Shown: positions 36,172 through 45,584, counted from the stretch's first letter. The stretch is DNA of 55,593 nucleotides from Gammaproteobacteria bacterium (GCA_029864095.1 JAOTUB010000009.1:1-55593), one strand, 5' to 3'. Numbers and translations are program-made. Notes: generated by a model from the letters alone, not told the origin.

Positions 36172-37031
36172 ACAGCCATCGCGGTGCGGATTTTCTTGAT
36201 TGCGTTCGCCTCAATTTGACGAATACGCTCGGCTGACACGCCGTACTCATCGGCGAGTTCATGCAGCGTCCGCTTGTTATCGGCGAGCCAGCGACTTTCA
36301 AGAATATGACGGCTGCGATCATCGAGTGTCTTGATCGCTCTATTCATGCGGTGTGTAGCGTCGTTGTGCCAGTCGGTCTTTTCGACCAGCTCGGCCGGAT
36401 CGGCATCAGGACTCGGCAAATAGGCGGCCGGAGTAAATGAACGCTCGTCGTCGGCATCCGGAGACGGATCGAAAATCGAATCACGGGCACTCAGGCGCCG
36501 CTCCATTTCGGTCACTTCCTTGGGGCTAACGCCAAGATCTTCTGCAACAGCCTGAGTCTCGGCGTGCGACAACCATGCAAGGCTGTTCTTGGACTTGCGC
36601 AAATTAAAGAACAGCTTGCGTTGGGCTTTTGTGGTCGCAACTTTCACGATCCGCCAGTTCTTGAGAACAAACTCGTGAATCTCGGCGCGAATCCAATGCA
36701 CGGCAAACGACACGAGCCGCACACCGTACTCGGGATCGAAGCGCTTGACGGCTTTCATGAGGCCGACGTTGCCTTCCTGAATCAGGTCACCGAGCGGCAA
36801 ACCATAGCCGGTATAGCCTTTGGCAATGTGTACGACGAAACGCAGATGCGCCATGACCAGGTCGCGCGCGGCGTCGAGGTCCTCGTCGTTACGGAAACGG
36901 TACGCAAGTGACTGCTCGTCTTCCTTGCTAAGCACAGGAAAAGCGCCCACGGCATGGATATAGGCGTCGAGGCTGCCTACTGGCCCTGTCAGCATGAGAT
37001 CATGATCAGTTGTTGCGATGGCTGTCGTCAT
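36168..37031 (-). CDS. rpoH: RNA polymerase heat-shock sigma factor RpoH (sigma-32)
   Basis: 287 aa. Region 1.2/2 (AYIHAVGAFPVLSKEDEQSLA, DLIQEGNVGLMKAVKRFDPEYGVRLVSFAVHWIRAE in parts) and the RpoH box (TKAQRKLFFNLRKSKNSLAWL, Q-R-K-L-F-F-N-L-R being diagnostic for sigma-32) are intact, as is region 4.2 (LADEYGVSAERIRQIEANAIKKI). The order ftsY-ftsE-ftsX-rpoH is the E. coli one. AAGGTG precedes the ATG. A CIRCE operator lies 29 bp upstream, implying repression by HrcA. Confidence 0.97.
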   Translation of the reverse strand: MTTAIATTDHDLMLTGPVGSLDAYIHAVGAFPVLSKEDEQSLAYRFRNDEDLDAARDLVMAHLRFVVHIAKGYTGYGLPLGDLIQEGNVGLMKAVKRFDPEYGVRLVSFAVHWIRAEIHEFVLKNWRIVKVATTKAQRKLFFNLRKSKNSLAWLSHAETQAVAEDLGVSPKEVTEMERRLSARDSIFDPSPDADDERSFTPAAYLPSPDADPAELVEKTDWHNDATHRMNRAIKTLDDRSRHILESRWLADNKRTLHELADEYGVSAERIRQIEANAIKKIRTAMAV

Positions 37032-37059
37032 TTAGCACCTTTAGTTCGATGATCAAATT

Positions 37060-37086
37060 TTAGCACTCGCGGGATTAGAGTGCTAA
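37060..37086 (-). promoter_or_regulatory. CIRCE operator (HrcA-binding site) upstream of rpoH
   Basis: Perfect inverted repeat TTAGCACTC-N9-GAGTGCTAA, identical to the CIRCE consensus that binds the heat-shock repressor HrcA. It ends 28 bp before the rpoH start. It overlaps a plausible promoter read leftwards: -10 TAAAAT (37057-37062) with a -35-like TTAGCA inside the distal half-site, spaced 18 bp, so bound HrcA would block RNA polymerase. hrcA itself is not in this window. Confidence 0.9.
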
Positions 37087-37181
37087 CAACGATGTTGGTT
37101 CCACCAGATCGACGTCATTTTAATCAATAAAAACAGCAAGTTGACGGTTCAGCCGGGCAACCGATTCTATTGGATCGGGAC

Positions 37182-38147
37182 TCAGCGGGGCTCTATCCGC
37201 CGCATGTGACGCGCAGCGGCAAACCAGGACCCTATCAGCCCGAGCCCGATGCCAATAGCCAGAATAGACAGGCTTTCGTTGCGGCTCAGGGCCAGAATTG
37301 CAATGCCGCTCTGGTACAGGCCGGCAAGCCGCGCGGCTGGCTGTTCGAGCAGGAACAAACCGTATTGCACGAGCGCGAGCGCGAGCAATCCACCAAACAG
37401 CCCATACCAGAACCCGGACCAAAGAAACGGCCTGCGAACGAACCCGTTACTGCCGCCTATGAGTTTCGTGACTTCAATCTCCTCACGACGATTCTGAATG
37501 TCGAGTCGAATGGTATTGCCAATAATCACGATGATCGCCACACCAAGCAGCGATGCGCCAATCAAGATGCCTTGTCTGACGATATCGAGGATCGCGTGAA
37601 AACGCTGCACCCATTCAGTATCGACCTGCACTATGTCTGCCTCGGGCAGGTTGCTGAGTTCTTCTTGCAACAGAATCATCGATGCACTCGTATTTGCCGG
37701 ACCGGGCCGGACGACGAGCGTGTGCGGCAACGGGTTTTCCGACAAGTGATCGAGCGCCTGTCCAAAACCCGATTGTTGTTTGAACTCGGTTAGCGCTTCG
37801 CCTGCCGTAATCAGTTGTACTGATTCGACGTCTGCCCTTTGCTCAATTAATCTCGCGAGCGCCTGCGCGTCAGTCTCAGAAATACTGAGGTTGAGATAGA
37901 TCGAAAAGTCGAGTGCGTTATCCCAGCTGTCGCTGATCGACCGGGCGTTTTTGACAATGAGATTGAGTGCGGCAGGGATGGCAAGCGTCACCGCGATAAC
38001 AAGAATAATCATCAGACTCGCGAAAGGCTGACGCACGAGTCGGCCGAGTGAGCCGATGGACGTGCTGACGTGGCGCGTGAGCCAGATCGTGATCGGCCCC
38101 GATCGGCGGACCGGCGCAACAGCATCCGAATGACGAGTTACTGCCAT
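37182..38147 (-). CDS. ftsX: Cell division ABC transporter permease-like protein
   Basis: 321-aa inner-membrane partner of FtsE; the complex at the division ring activates the periplasmic murein hydrolase control protein EnvC. Four membrane helices with a large periplasmic loop after the first (about 75-180, with ITAGEALTEFKQQSGFGQAL) and the typical RREEIEVTKLIGGSNGFVRRPFLWSG loop. Its start overlaps the end of ftsE by 10 nt. A 150-bp gap with the CIRCE site separates it from rpoH. Confidence 0.95.
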   Translation of the reverse strand: MAVTRHSDAVAPVRRSGPITIWLTRHVSTSIGSLGRLVRQPFASLMIILVIAVTLAIPAALNLIVKNARSISDSWDNALDFSIYLNLSISETDAQALARLIEQRADVESVQLITAGEALTEFKQQSGFGQALDHLSENPLPHTLVVRPGPANTSASMILLQEELSNLPEADIVQVDTEWVQRFHAILDIVRQGILIGASLLGVAIIVIIGNTIRLDIQNRREEIEVTKLIGGSNGFVRRPFLWSGFWYGLFGGLLALALVQYGLFLLEQPAARLAGLYQSGIAILALSRNESLSILAIGIGLGLIGSWFAAARHMRRIEPR

Positions 38148-38818
38148 GACGGGTCGTCCTCTTGTTCGCTAATCAGCCGGCCATCCTCGAGTGCAATCCT
38201 CGGGCAACCCATGCGGTCGATCAGCGACAGATCATGACTCGCGATCAGTAGCGTCACGCCGACTTCGTTGAAGCGACGGAAGATGCGCATAACTTCGAGC
38301 GACAGATCCGGATCGAGGTTGCCGGTCGGTTCGTCGGCAATCAGCAGTTTGGGCCGCGTCACAATCGCTCTGGCAATGCCGACGCGTTGCTGTTCGCCCG
38401 CTGACAATGTTTCGGGCCGCTGCTTTTCCTTGTGTAACAGCCCGACCTGATCGAGGGCAGCGCGAACACGCCGCCCAGCTTCGCGATGCCCAACACCAGC
38501 GATTACCAACGGCAGGGCAACATTGTCCGAGACCGGTCTGTCATACAACAGCTTGTGGTCCTGAAACACCATGCCTATCTGCCGCCGGTATGCCGGAATC
38601 TTGCGGCGCTTGACGCGACGCGTATTCTGTCCATCCACGATGACCTGACCGCTCGTTGGCCGCTCTATAAGCGCGATAAGCCGCAGCAAGGTGCTCTTGC
38701 CAGCCCCCGAGTGTCCGGTGACGAACAACATCTCGCCTTTGTCGACCGACAGCGTCAGGCCGGACAGGGCTTCCTGACCACCTGGATAGCGCTTCGTGAC
38801 ATTGTCGAGCTGAATCAC
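38138..38818 (-). CDS. ftsE: Cell division ATP-binding protein
   Basis: 226-aa ABC ATPase. Walker A GHSGAGKSTLL, Q-loop QIGMVFQDHKLL, signature LSAGEQQRVGIARAI, Walker B LLIADEPTGNLD and switch His in LIASHD are all present. The start overlaps the ftsY stop by 4 nt. It acts with FtsX in divisome function rather than transport. Confidence 0.97.
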   Translation of the reverse strand: MIQLDNVTKRYPGGQEALSGLTLSVDKGEMLFVTGHSGAGKSTLLRLIALIERPTSGQVIVDGQNTRRVKRRKIPAYRRQIGMVFQDHKLLYDRPVSDNVALPLVIAGVGHREAGRRVRAALDQVGLLHKEKQRPETLSAGEQQRVGIARAIVTRPKLLIADEPTGNLDPDLSLEVMRIFRRFNEVGVTLLIASHDLSLIDRMGCPRIALEDGRLISEQEDDPSWQ

Positions 38819-39807
38819 TGTTGTTCGCCGTTCGCGAGTAGCGCATCAACAAATTCGCTGGCCGAAAATGGCTGCATATCTTCCGCGGACTCGCCGATAC
38901 CAATGAAGCGCACCGGTATCTGAAGTTGGTTGGCAATAGCGAGCAGAATGCCACCCTTCGCGCTCCCGTCCAACTTCGTTACCGTGATGCCAGTAAGCCC
39001 AAGCGCCTCGTTGAACTTCTGCGCCTGTACGAGCGCGTTCTGGCCCTGGCTTGCATCCAGGATCAACATGATTTCATGCGGCGCGGTTTCATCGCGACGT
39101 GCCACGACACGCTTGATCTTGGCCAGTTCGTCCATGAGTCCTTGCTGATTCTGTAAGCGGCCGGCCGTGTCAGCCAGCAACACGTCGACCTTGCGCGCCC
39201 TGGCCGCGTCCCAGGCATCGAAGATAACCGCAGCAGGGTCAGCGCCAGCCTGCTGTGCAATGACCGGCACGTCGTTACGTTCGCCCCAGGCTTGCAGCTG
39301 CTCGACAGCCGCTGCTCGAAACGTATCACCTGCAGCGAGCATGACGGACAGGCCGCTGTCTTTGAACCGCTTGGCAAGTTTGCCAATAGTCGTCGTTTTG
39401 CCCGCGCCGTTCACGCCCACCATTAGAATAACGAAGGGATGATCGTGTGCTGCAATTTCGAGTGGCCGTGCAACGGGCTCGAGAATCGAGGTCAATGATC
39501 GATGTAATGCCAACTTGAGCGCCTCGACATCTTTGAGTTCCTTGCGAGCGAGACTGCCGCGCAAGTCGCTTAAGATCCGGTCGGTTGTGTCGATACCGAC
39601 ATCAGCCATTACGAGTAACGATTCGAGTTCGTCCAGAACGTGCTCGTCAATCTTGCCGCCGGGCGCCAGATTGGCGAGGTCATACGTGAGCCAGCTGTCG
39701 CCCCGATTGAGGCGGGCGCGAAGTCGCTTGATGAATCCTTGTCGCTCTTCGATTTTTTCTTTTTTTGAAAACACGCTGTTCAAAGTCACCTGTGGGCGGT
39801 GAATCAC
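38815..39807 (-). CDS. ftsY: Signal recognition particle receptor
   Basis: 330-aa SRP GTPase that docks ribosome-SRP complexes at the membrane. NG domain with G1 GVNGAGKTTTIGKLA, G3 LLADTAGR and G4 TKLDGSAKGG. It lacks the long acidic A domain of E. coli FtsY; only a short N-terminal stretch (SVFSKKEKIEERQGFIKRLR) precedes the N domain. Start is GTG 39807, with GTG 39789 a possible alternative. It diverges from rsmD. Confidence 0.95.
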   Translation of the reverse strand: MIHRPQVTLNSVFSKKEKIEERQGFIKRLRARLNRGDSWLTYDLANLAPGGKIDEHVLDELESLLVMADVGIDTTDRILSDLRGSLARKELKDVEALKLALHRSLTSILEPVARPLEIAAHDHPFVILMVGVNGAGKTTTIGKLAKRFKDSGLSVMLAAGDTFRAAAVEQLQAWGERNDVPVIAQQAGADPAAVIFDAWDAARARKVDVLLADTAGRLQNQQGLMDELAKIKRVVARRDETAPHEIMLILDASQGQNALVQAQKFNEALGLTGITVTKLDGSAKGGILLAIANQLQIPVRFIGIGESAEDMQPFSASEFVDALLANGEQQ

Positions 39808-39855
39808 CTAAAATGTACGGGTAGCACGACGTTTCAACACGAGCCGCAGGAAAAT

Positions 39856-40455
39856 ATGGCAAAGCGAATCGCGAAAGCCGGCAACACGTCCCAGCCGGGA
39901 CGGCTGCGTATTGTAGCGGGAAAATGGCGCAGCCGTCTTTTGCGTATCGCGGACGTGCCCGGCTTGCGGCCAACCTCGGAACGCATTCGTGAGACGGTTT
40001 TCAACTGGCTGACGCCGCGTCTTGCCGGAGCGCGCTGCCTCGATTTGTTCGCCGGGACGGGGGCCCTGGGCCTCGAGGCTTTGTCGCGCGGAGCGGCAGA
40101 GACTGTGTTTGTCGAGAAATCGCAGAAGGCAGTACGGACGTTACGGGACAATATCGCAGCGCTGCAATCCTCAGCGGCTACCGTTCACAATGCCGACGCG
40201 ATGGAGTTCTTGCAAACAGCGAGGGATGGGAAATTCGACATAGTGTTTCTGGATCCGCCATTTGCTGCCGATATGCTTGGCGATTTGTGTAGACTTCTCG
40301 CTACGTCCCCAGTTCTCGCCAGCGGCGCCTGGATTTATCTGGAGGAAGACCGGGCAAAGCCTGAGGTGTTGCTGCCGGAGGGGTGGCAGGTCATCAAAAC
40401 AAGAAATGCCGGCAATGTTCGTTTCTCACTTGTGTCCGTCGCGATTGCGGGATAA
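39856..40455 (+). CDS. rsmD: 16S rRNA (guanine966-N2)-methyltransferase
   Basis: 199 aa from the ATG at 39856 with AGG 5 nt upstream; the 19-residue longer frame overlaps the divergent ftsY region. SAM-binding DLFAGTGALGLEALSRGA, the N6/N2-methyltransferase motif IVFLDPPF, and the N-terminal RIVAGKWRSRLL followed by RPTSERIRETVFNWL define RsmD. Followed after 12 nt by coaD, a common arrangement. Confidence 0.95.
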   Translation: MAKRIAKAGNTSQPGRLRIVAGKWRSRLLRIADVPGLRPTSERIRETVFNWLTPRLAGARCLDLFAGTGALGLEALSRGAAETVFVEKSQKAVRTLRDNIAALQSSAATVHNADAMEFLQTARDGKFDIVFLDPPFAADMLGDLCRLLATSPVLASGAWIYLEEDRAKPEVLLPEGWQVIKTRNAGNVRFSLVSVAIAG

Positions 40456-40467
40456 AGGAGCCTTTCA

Positions 40468-40956
40468 ATGACAGTATCTGCCATGTATCCAGGCACATTC
40501 GACCCCATCACTTTGGGACACGAGGATCTGGTACGTCGGGCAACGGCCCTCTTCGACCGGGTTGTAGTTGCAATTGCCGATAATCCTAGCAGTAAGGCGC
40601 CGCTTTTTACGACTGACGAACGCGTCGCGATGGCGGCAACGGCACTCGCGGATATCGATAACGTCGAGATAACTGGCTACAAGGGCCTCACTGTCGACTT
40701 CGCGCGCAACAATAATCTGCGGGTGATCATTCGGGGCTTGCGCGCGGTATCGGATTTCGAGTACGAGTTTCAACTCGCCAACATGAATCGCCACCTTACC
40801 GAGGAAGTCGAAACAGCATTCTTAACGCCGACGGAAAAGTACACGTTTATCTCATCGAGCCTCGTGCGTGAGGTTGCAGAGCTCGGTGGTGACGTGTCGG
40901 AATTTGTTTCGCCAAAGGTCAAGCTGGCGTTGTTTGAACGATACGGACACGCCTGA
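40468..40956 (+). CDS. coaD: Phosphopantetheine adenylyltransferase
   Basis: 162 aa. Adds AMP to 4'-phosphopantetheine in coenzyme A synthesis. Nucleotidyl-transferase motifs YPGTFDPITLGHEDLV and YTFISSSLVREVAELGGDVSEFV are intact; RGLRAVSDFEYEFQLANMN is typical. AGGAG lies 9 nt before the ATG. It ends 1 nt before the convergent mutM stop. Confidence 0.97.
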   Translation: MTVSAMYPGTFDPITLGHEDLVRRATALFDRVVVAIADNPSSKAPLFTTDERVAMAATALADIDNVEITGYKGLTVDFARNNNLRVIIRGLRAVSDFEYEFQLANMNRHLTEEVETAFLTPTEKYTFISSSLVREVAELGGDVSEFVSPKVKLALFERYGHA

Positions 40957-40957
40957 T

Positions 40958-41770
40958 CTAGCGCTGACAATTCTTGCAATAGAACGTCGAGCGCTGACCG
41001 AGCACGATCGCTGATAGCGAACGCTTGCAGAGAACACAGGGCTCACCATCCCGGGCATATACGTTCAATTCGTGCCGGAAATAGCCCGGCTCACCGTTGC
41101 CGCCATAAAAGTCACGCAAGGTCGTGCCGCCTGCCCTGATCGCCTTCTCCAGGACCTCTTTGATCGCTGTCGCGAGAGCATCATATCGTATCCCGGCGAC
41201 GCGACCCGCTGCGCGGCGCGGATGAATTCCGGCAAGGAACAGCGACTCACTTGCGTAAATGTTGCCCACACCGACGACGATGGCCGCGTTCATGATGAAC
41301 TGCTTCACGGCGACGCGACGGCCCCTCGATTTCTGCCACAGGTACTTGCCGGAAAAATCGCCGCCGAGCGGTTCCGGGCCGAGATCCCGGAGCAGCCAGT
41401 GCTGGTCCGCATCGGCGGCCCAGTGCAGCGACCCGAAGCGCCGCGGGTCCCGGTAGCGTAGTGATCTACCGGAGCTGAACTCGATATCGAAATGATCATG
41501 AATGCCGGCTGGTGTGCCGCGCTCGACGACAAATACATTTCCCGACATGCCGAGGTGTACGATCGCGGTGCCTGCGGTCGTTTGCAGTAGCAGGTATTTG
41601 GCGCGACGGCCGACGGCGTTGACTGTGGCACCGGGCAGCTGCGCGTCGACATCGGTGCTGACAGGCCAGCGCAGCCGGCGTTCGCGAATCACGACGTCGT
41701 CGATTCGTTGCCCGATCAGGTATGGCGTAATACCGCGACGGCTGGTTTCGACTTCGGGTAACTCGGGCAT
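40958..41770 (-). CDS. mutM: Formamidopyrimidine-DNA glycosylase
   Basis: 270-aa base-excision repair enzyme that removes 8-oxoguanine and nicks the strand. It starts MPELPEVE, giving the catalytic Pro/Glu after Met removal, keeps the helix-two-turn-helix ([19 protein letters not shown]) and the C-terminal zinc finger (CVLCKRS ... FYCKNCQR). It is alone on this strand: the rpmBG terminator lies just upstream. Confidence 0.97.
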   Translation of the reverse strand: MPELPEVETSRRGITPYLIGQRIDDVVIRERRLRWPVSTDVDAQLPGATVNAVGRRAKYLLLQTTAGTAIVHLGMSGNVFVVERGTPAGIHDHFDIEFSSGRSLRYRDPRRFGSLHWAADADQHWLLRDLGPEPLGGDFSGKYLWQKSRGRRVAVKQFIMNAAIVVGVGNIYASESLFLAGIHPRRAAGRVAGIRYDALATAIKEVLEKAIRAGGTTLRDFYGGNGEPGYFRHELNVYARDGEPCVLCKRSLSAIVLGQRSTFYCKNCQR

Positions 41771-41794
41771 ACGAGTAGTGTAGCGGCCGCTTAC

Positions 41795-41822
41795 AAAAAA
41801 GCCCGCTTAACGCGGGCTTTTT
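41795..41822. terminator. Rho-independent terminator, usable both ways
   Basis: GCCCGC-TTAAC-GCGGGC (41801-41817) is flanked by six A on the left and five T on the right. On the minus strand it ends the rpmB-rpmG transcript with a U-run before mutM; it lies 18 bp after the rpmG stop. Confidence 0.9.
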
Positions 41823-41840
41823 CCAAATGCTCTGGTGGAT

Positions 41841-42008
41841 CTACTTGATCTTCGATTCCTTGTAGATCACGTGCTTGCGAATCGTCGGGTCGTATTTCTT
41901 CGTTTCGAGCTTCTCGGGATGCAGCTTTTTGTTCTTTGCTGCCGTGTAGTAGTGTCCCGTGCCGGCGCTGGAAACGAGTTTGATTTTTTCGCGGTTACTT
42001 TTGGCCAT
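41841..42008 (-). CDS. rpmG: 50S ribosomal protein L33
   Basis: 55 aa ([20 protein letters not shown] ... [10 protein letters not shown]). It is the cysteine-free form, without the two CxxC zinc pairs, as in E. coli. It is 18 nt downstream of rpmB in the usual rpmB-rpmG pair and is followed by a strong terminator. Confidence 0.97.
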   Translation of the reverse strand: MAKSNREKIKLVSSAGTGHYYTAAKNKKLHPEKLETKKYDPTIRKHVIYKESKIK

Positions 42009-42026
42009 TTGCTGCTACTCCGTCAC

Positions 42027-42263
42027 TTAGATGCGCTGTCCTTGCGCACGCATGTCGGCAATAACTTTCTCGATGCCGTGCTTGTCAATAATCCGCATGC
42101 CCTTATGCGAGACCCGCAGGCGCACCCAGCGCTGCTCGGATTCGAGCCAGAACCGCTTGCTGTGCAGGTTCGGGAGAAAACGACGTCGCGTCCGGTTATT
42201 GGCATGAGAAACGTTGTTTCCGCTCTGCGGGCGCTTCCCGGTGACCTGACATACTTTGGACAT
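42027..42263 (-). CDS. rpmB: 50S ribosomal protein L28
   Basis: 78 aa ([20 protein letters not shown] ...). Standard length and sequence for the large-subunit protein L28, with [13 protein letters not shown] and [16 protein letters not shown]. First gene of the rpmBG operon with a recognisable promoter about 60 bp upstream. Confidence 0.97.
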   Translation of the reverse strand: MSKVCQVTGKRPQSGNNVSHANNRTRRRFLPNLHSKRFWLESEQRWVRLRVSHKGMRIIDKHGIEKVIADMRAQGQRI

Positions 42264-42322
42264 TGCACTAAGTCTCTGATTTTACAAAAAGTTGCCCACG
42301 GCGGGCGGGCAGAGAGCGCAAC

Positions 42323-42351
42323 TTTATACCAGTCTGACCAGTGCAATACAA
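42323..42351 (-). promoter_or_regulatory. Sigma-70-type promoter of rpmBG
   Basis: Read leftwards: -35 TTGTAT (42346-42351), 17-bp spacer, -10 TATAAA (42323-42328). The mRNA leader would be about 50 nt and contains a GCCC/GGGC hairpin followed by a T-run (GGGCAACTTTTT on the minus strand), possibly an attenuation or feedback element. Confidence 0.6.
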
Positions 42352-42377
42352 GGGTCGGCTACGGGGTCGGAGCCCTT

Positions 42378-43013
42378 TCATAGCAGGCCGCGGCTGGCCA
42401 TCGATGTTGACTTGCCGGCACCGATTATCAGATGGTCGAGAAGGCGAATATCGACGAGTCCCAGGGCAGACTTCAGCTGCTGCGTGATGCGCTTGTCAGC
42501 CTGGCTAGGTTCGGCCACGCCCGAAGGATGATTGTGCGCCAGGATCACCGCAGCCGCATTGACGGCCAGCGCTTCTTTTACGACTTCACGCGGGTAGACG
42601 CTGGTGCCATCGATCGTGCCGCGGAACATCTCGTCGAACCGCAACACACGGTGGCGGTTATCCAGAAACAGGCAACAGAACATCTCGTGTCCGAGGTCGC
42701 GGATCCTGGCTTGCAGGTAGGCCTCAGTGTCCTTTGGGCTGCGGATGCGCCGGCCGGGTGGCAGAGAGGCTTCATAGTATCGCCGCGCCAATTCGGGTAA
42801 GGCGCGAATGATGGCGGATCGGGAAACGCCGATACCGTGTTCAGCCATAAGGGCATCGGCGTCTGCGTGCAGCAGCTGACGGAGCCCGCCAAAGCGAGAC
42901 AGCAACCGATCGGCAAGCTCGTGAGCGGCGTTAACGCCGCTGCCGCTGTGAATGAGGGCCGCCAGCAGGTCAGCATCGCTCATGGCCGGTCCGTGTCTCT
43001 CTGCGTCTGTCAT
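42378..43013 (-). CDS. radC: RadC family JAB/MPN-domain protein
   Basis: 211 aa from the ATG at 43013 (MTDAERHGPAMSDADLLAAL). N-terminal helix-hairpin-helix region (SRFGGLRQLLHADADALMA) and a C-terminal JAB1/MPN metalloprotease-like domain with HNHPSG followed by Asp (QADKRITQQL). The biochemical role of RadC is unsettled; the old DNA-repair assignment came from a recG allele. The usual leading motif (RPREKLLxxG) is mostly absent here, making it a little shorter than E. coli RadC. Divergent from coaBC. Confidence 0.92.
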   Translation of the reverse strand: MTDAERHGPAMSDADLLAALIHSGSGVNAAHELADRLLSRFGGLRQLLHADADALMAEHGIGVSRSAIIRALPELARRYYEASLPPGRRIRSPKDTEAYLQARIRDLGHEMFCCLFLDNRHRVLRFDEMFRGTIDGTSVYPREVVKEALAVNAAAVILAHNHPSGVAEPSQADKRITQQLKSALGLVDIRLLDHLIIGAGKSTSMASRGLL

Positions 43014-43118
43014 TTCGTGCGATTGTGCCGGAACAGAACGCGGCCACAAGCGCTCAATTCGGCCAGGTTGACCGAATTCAGTGGCAATGCCGCCGAGCAA
43101 GCGGCTAAGCTCACAACC

Positions 43119-44360
43119 ATGAACGTTCTGCTAGGCATTACCGGCGGCATCGCCGCTTACAAAACGCCCGACCTGGTCCGGCGCTTGCGCGAGCGTGGCG
43201 CGGAGGTGCAGATTGTTATGACGGCATCGGCCGAAGAGTTTGTCACGGAAACCGCGCTACAGGCCGTTTCGGGGCGACCGATACGATCAAACCTCTGGGA
43301 CAAGGAAGCGGAAGCATCGATGAGCCATATCGAGCTCGCGCGCTGGGCTGATGTCGTGCTGATTGCGCCGGCCACTGCCGAAATCATGGCGCGTCTTGCC
43401 AGCGGCGCCGCAGCTGATCTGCTTACGACGCTTTGCCTGGCAACAAATGCGCCTGTGCTGATCGCCCCGGCGATGAATCATGTGATGTGGGAAAAACCGG
43501 CCGTGCAGGCGAATCGCAAGACGCTCGAGGAACATGGCGTGCAGATACTTGGCCCCGATCACGGTTCGCAGGCCTGCGGCGAAACCGGCGCCGGACGAAT
43601 GCTCGATCCCGAAAAGATCGCTGCTATCGTTTGCGGTCCGCAGCTCCTGGCACATCAGGGCGAGGGTCTGCTGGCTGGCAAAAAGGTTTTGGTTACGGCC
43701 GGCCCAACTCGTGAGCCGATAGACCCGGTTCGCTATATCAGTAACCGGAGCTCCGGGAAGATGGGCTATGCAATCGCCAGCGCGGCAGCCGCGCATGGCG
43801 CAAAGGTCGTGCTCGTGAGCGGACCCGTGTCACTCACGGAGCCGAGTGGCATGGATGTCATTCAGGTAATGACTGCGCAAGAGATGTATACGGCGACCCA
43901 CGAAAATCTCGAAAATGTCGATATTTTTATCGCCGCGGCGGCGGTATCTGACTATCGACCCGCTCAAGCGTCGCAACATAAGATTAAAAAAGCCACGGAG
44001 GCAATGTCGCTCGAACTGATACGTTCAGAGGACATTCTCGCATCCGTCGCGATGCTCGAGGACGCGCCCTTTACCGTCGGGTTCGCGGCCGAAACCCAGA
44101 AGGTTCGGGAGTATGCGCTTGGCAAACTGGCGGAAAAGAACATGGATATGATCGTCGCGAACAGAGTAGGTGATGATTGCGGGTTCGATCGCGATGATAA
44201 TGCCGTCGAGGTTCTCTGGCGTGATGGCGGGCAGAAATTCGAATCGACCGCGAAAACTGAGCTTGCTGAGCTTATTGTGCAGCTTGTCGCCGAGCGATTC
44301 CAAGCAACTCGCGGTGCTGCCACTCAGCCGCAACTTACAATTGTCTCAAGCAAAGAGTAA
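43119..44360 (+). CDS. coaBC: Phosphopantothenoylcysteine decarboxylase / phosphopantothenate-cysteine ligase
   Basis: 413-aa bifunctional coenzyme A enzyme (Dfp). CoaC half about 1-190: flavin-binding LGITGGIAAYKTPDLVRRL, active-site His in ASMSHIELARWAD, PAMNHVMWEKPAV and the substrate-clamp Cys in SQACGETGAGRM. CoaB half from about 190: VLVTAGPTREPIDPVRYISNRSSG in parts, AAVSDYRP and the KIKK motif. ATG at 43119; the longer frame overlaps divergent radC. Followed after 21 nt by dut, the classic dfp-dut pair. Confidence 0.97.
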   Translation: MNVLLGITGGIAAYKTPDLVRRLRERGAEVQIVMTASAEEFVTETALQAVSGRPIRSNLWDKEAEASMSHIELARWADVVLIAPATAEIMARLASGAAADLLTTLCLATNAPVLIAPAMNHVMWEKPAVQANRKTLEEHGVQILGPDHGSQACGETGAGRMLDPEKIAAIVCGPQLLAHQGEGLLAGKKVLVTAGPTREPIDPVRYISNRSSGKMGYAIASAAAAHGAKVVLVSGPVSLTEPSGMDVIQVMTAQEMYTATHENLENVDIFIAAAAVSDYRPAQASQHKIKKATEAMSLELIRSEDILASVAMLEDAPFTVGFAAETQKVREYALGKLAEKNMDMIVANRVGDDCGFDRDDNAVEVLWRDGGQKFESTAKTELAELIVQLVAERFQATRGAATQPQLTIVSSKE

Positions 44361-44381
44361 GAACAAGAAATCGGAAAACTC

Positions 44382-44837
44382 ATGCGCACGATTGAACTGA
44401 AGTTGCTCGACCCTCGTCTCGGCAAATCAATAGAGTTGCCACACTATGCGACTGATGGATCGGCGGGCCTGGATATGCGGGCCTGTATCGATGAGCCGCT
44501 GACCGTGATGCCGGGCGAGACTGTGTTGATACCGACAGGACTGGCGATTCACATCAGCGATGCGGACCTTGCGGCGGTCCTGTTGCCGCGTTCGGGGCTT
44601 GGGCACAAGCACGGTCTTGTGCTCGGCAACCTGACTGGATTGATCGACTCCGACTACCAGGGCCAGGTCTTCATATCCTGCTGGAATCGCAGTTCAACGA
44701 GTTATGAGGTACAGCCGGCCGAGCGCATAGCACAAATGGTCTTCGTACCAGTGGAGCAGGTACGGTTCAACATTGTCGATGAATTTGAAGACAGCGATCG
44801 TGGCGCAGGAGGGTTCGGTCACTCCGGTACGGCCTGA
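44382..44837 (+). CDS. dut: dUTP diphosphatase
   Basis: 151-aa trimeric dUTPase that keeps uracil out of DNA and supplies dUMP. All five motifs visible: [39 protein letters not shown] and the C-terminal [10 protein letters not shown]. Overlaps the convergent DUF4124 gene by 19 nt. Confidence 0.97.
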   Translation: MRTIELKLLDPRLGKSIELPHYATDGSAGLDMRACIDEPLTVMPGETVLIPTGLAIHISDADLAAVLLPRSGLGHKHGLVLGNLTGLIDSDYQGQVFISCWNRSSTSYEVQPAERIAQMVFVPVEQVRFNIVDEFEDSDRGAGGFGHSGTA

Positions 44838-45466
44838 GCCTGAGTTACGGTCAATCCCTTCAGAGACATAAAGCGATTGATATCGAGTTCGAAGCGATCC
44901 TTGATTTTCTTTTCTTCGTCCTGATACTTCGTCAGGTTGGCTTCGTGCCGCGCGATGGCATCTTCGGTGTCACTGATTTCCTCTACCAGGTCCGGATCGA
45001 TCGTCGGCGCACCGGGGTCCGAGCTATACGGCTTGTAGCGTCCCGCCTCCGATTTCAACTTGTCGAGACGTCTCCGCAGATTACGCAGATAAAGTTCCGT
45101 GACGCGGGCCTGCGCCTGGAACAGCTCTACACGACGGTCCCGGTGCATCTCTATCTCGTTGACGTTGACATAAGTCGAAAGCAAAGCCACATCCGCGCGA
45201 CGCTGCAATTCCTGCTTTTGTCTGAGCGCGTCGGCAACGCGTTCAGACTCGCGCTCTTCAGCCGTCTTCTTGCCCTGGAGATGATCGACCGTAATGCCCT
45301 GATCGTTAAGCACCTGCTTCGGCTTCTCCGCGTATTCGGGCGGAATGCGGTCGCCGAAATGCACGACGCCTTCGTCGTCAACCCAACGATAGGTGACGGC
45401 TTGCTGTGCGCTGGCACCGAGAGGCGCCAGTAAGCAGAGTGTCATCGCTAAGACAAATACACGCAT
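44819..45466 (-). CDS. DUF4124 domain protein, exported, coiled-coil
   Basis: 215 aa from the ATG at 45466. Signal peptide [20 protein letters not shown], then a DUF4124 module ([19 protein letters not shown], the YxWxDxxGxxHFxDxxP pattern), then a long charged, helical region (about 70-200, [20 protein letters not shown] ... [19 protein letters not shown]) likely to form coiled coils. Periplasmic; function unknown. The 38-residue longer frame lacks a signal and is rejected. Confidence 0.87.
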   Translation of the reverse strand: MRVFVLAMTLCLLAPLGASAQQAVTYRWVDDEGVVHFGDRIPPEYAEKPKQVLNDQGITVDHLQGKKTAEERESERVADALRQKQELQRRADVALLSTYVNVNEIEMHRDRRVELFQAQARVTELYLRNLRRRLDKLKSEAGRYKPYSSDPGAPTIDPDLVEEISDTEDAIARHEANLTKYQDEEKKIKDRFELDINRFMSLKGLTVTQAQAVPE

Positions 45467-45584
45467 TGCCGGACTATGCCATGTTTGGCAACTTTTTTTG
45501 CGGGACTGGTTCGCGAAATGGCAGCTTAGTCGGCCGCGAGCCGCAAGTAAACATTTGGGATATAAGATCAATAAAATCATGCAG

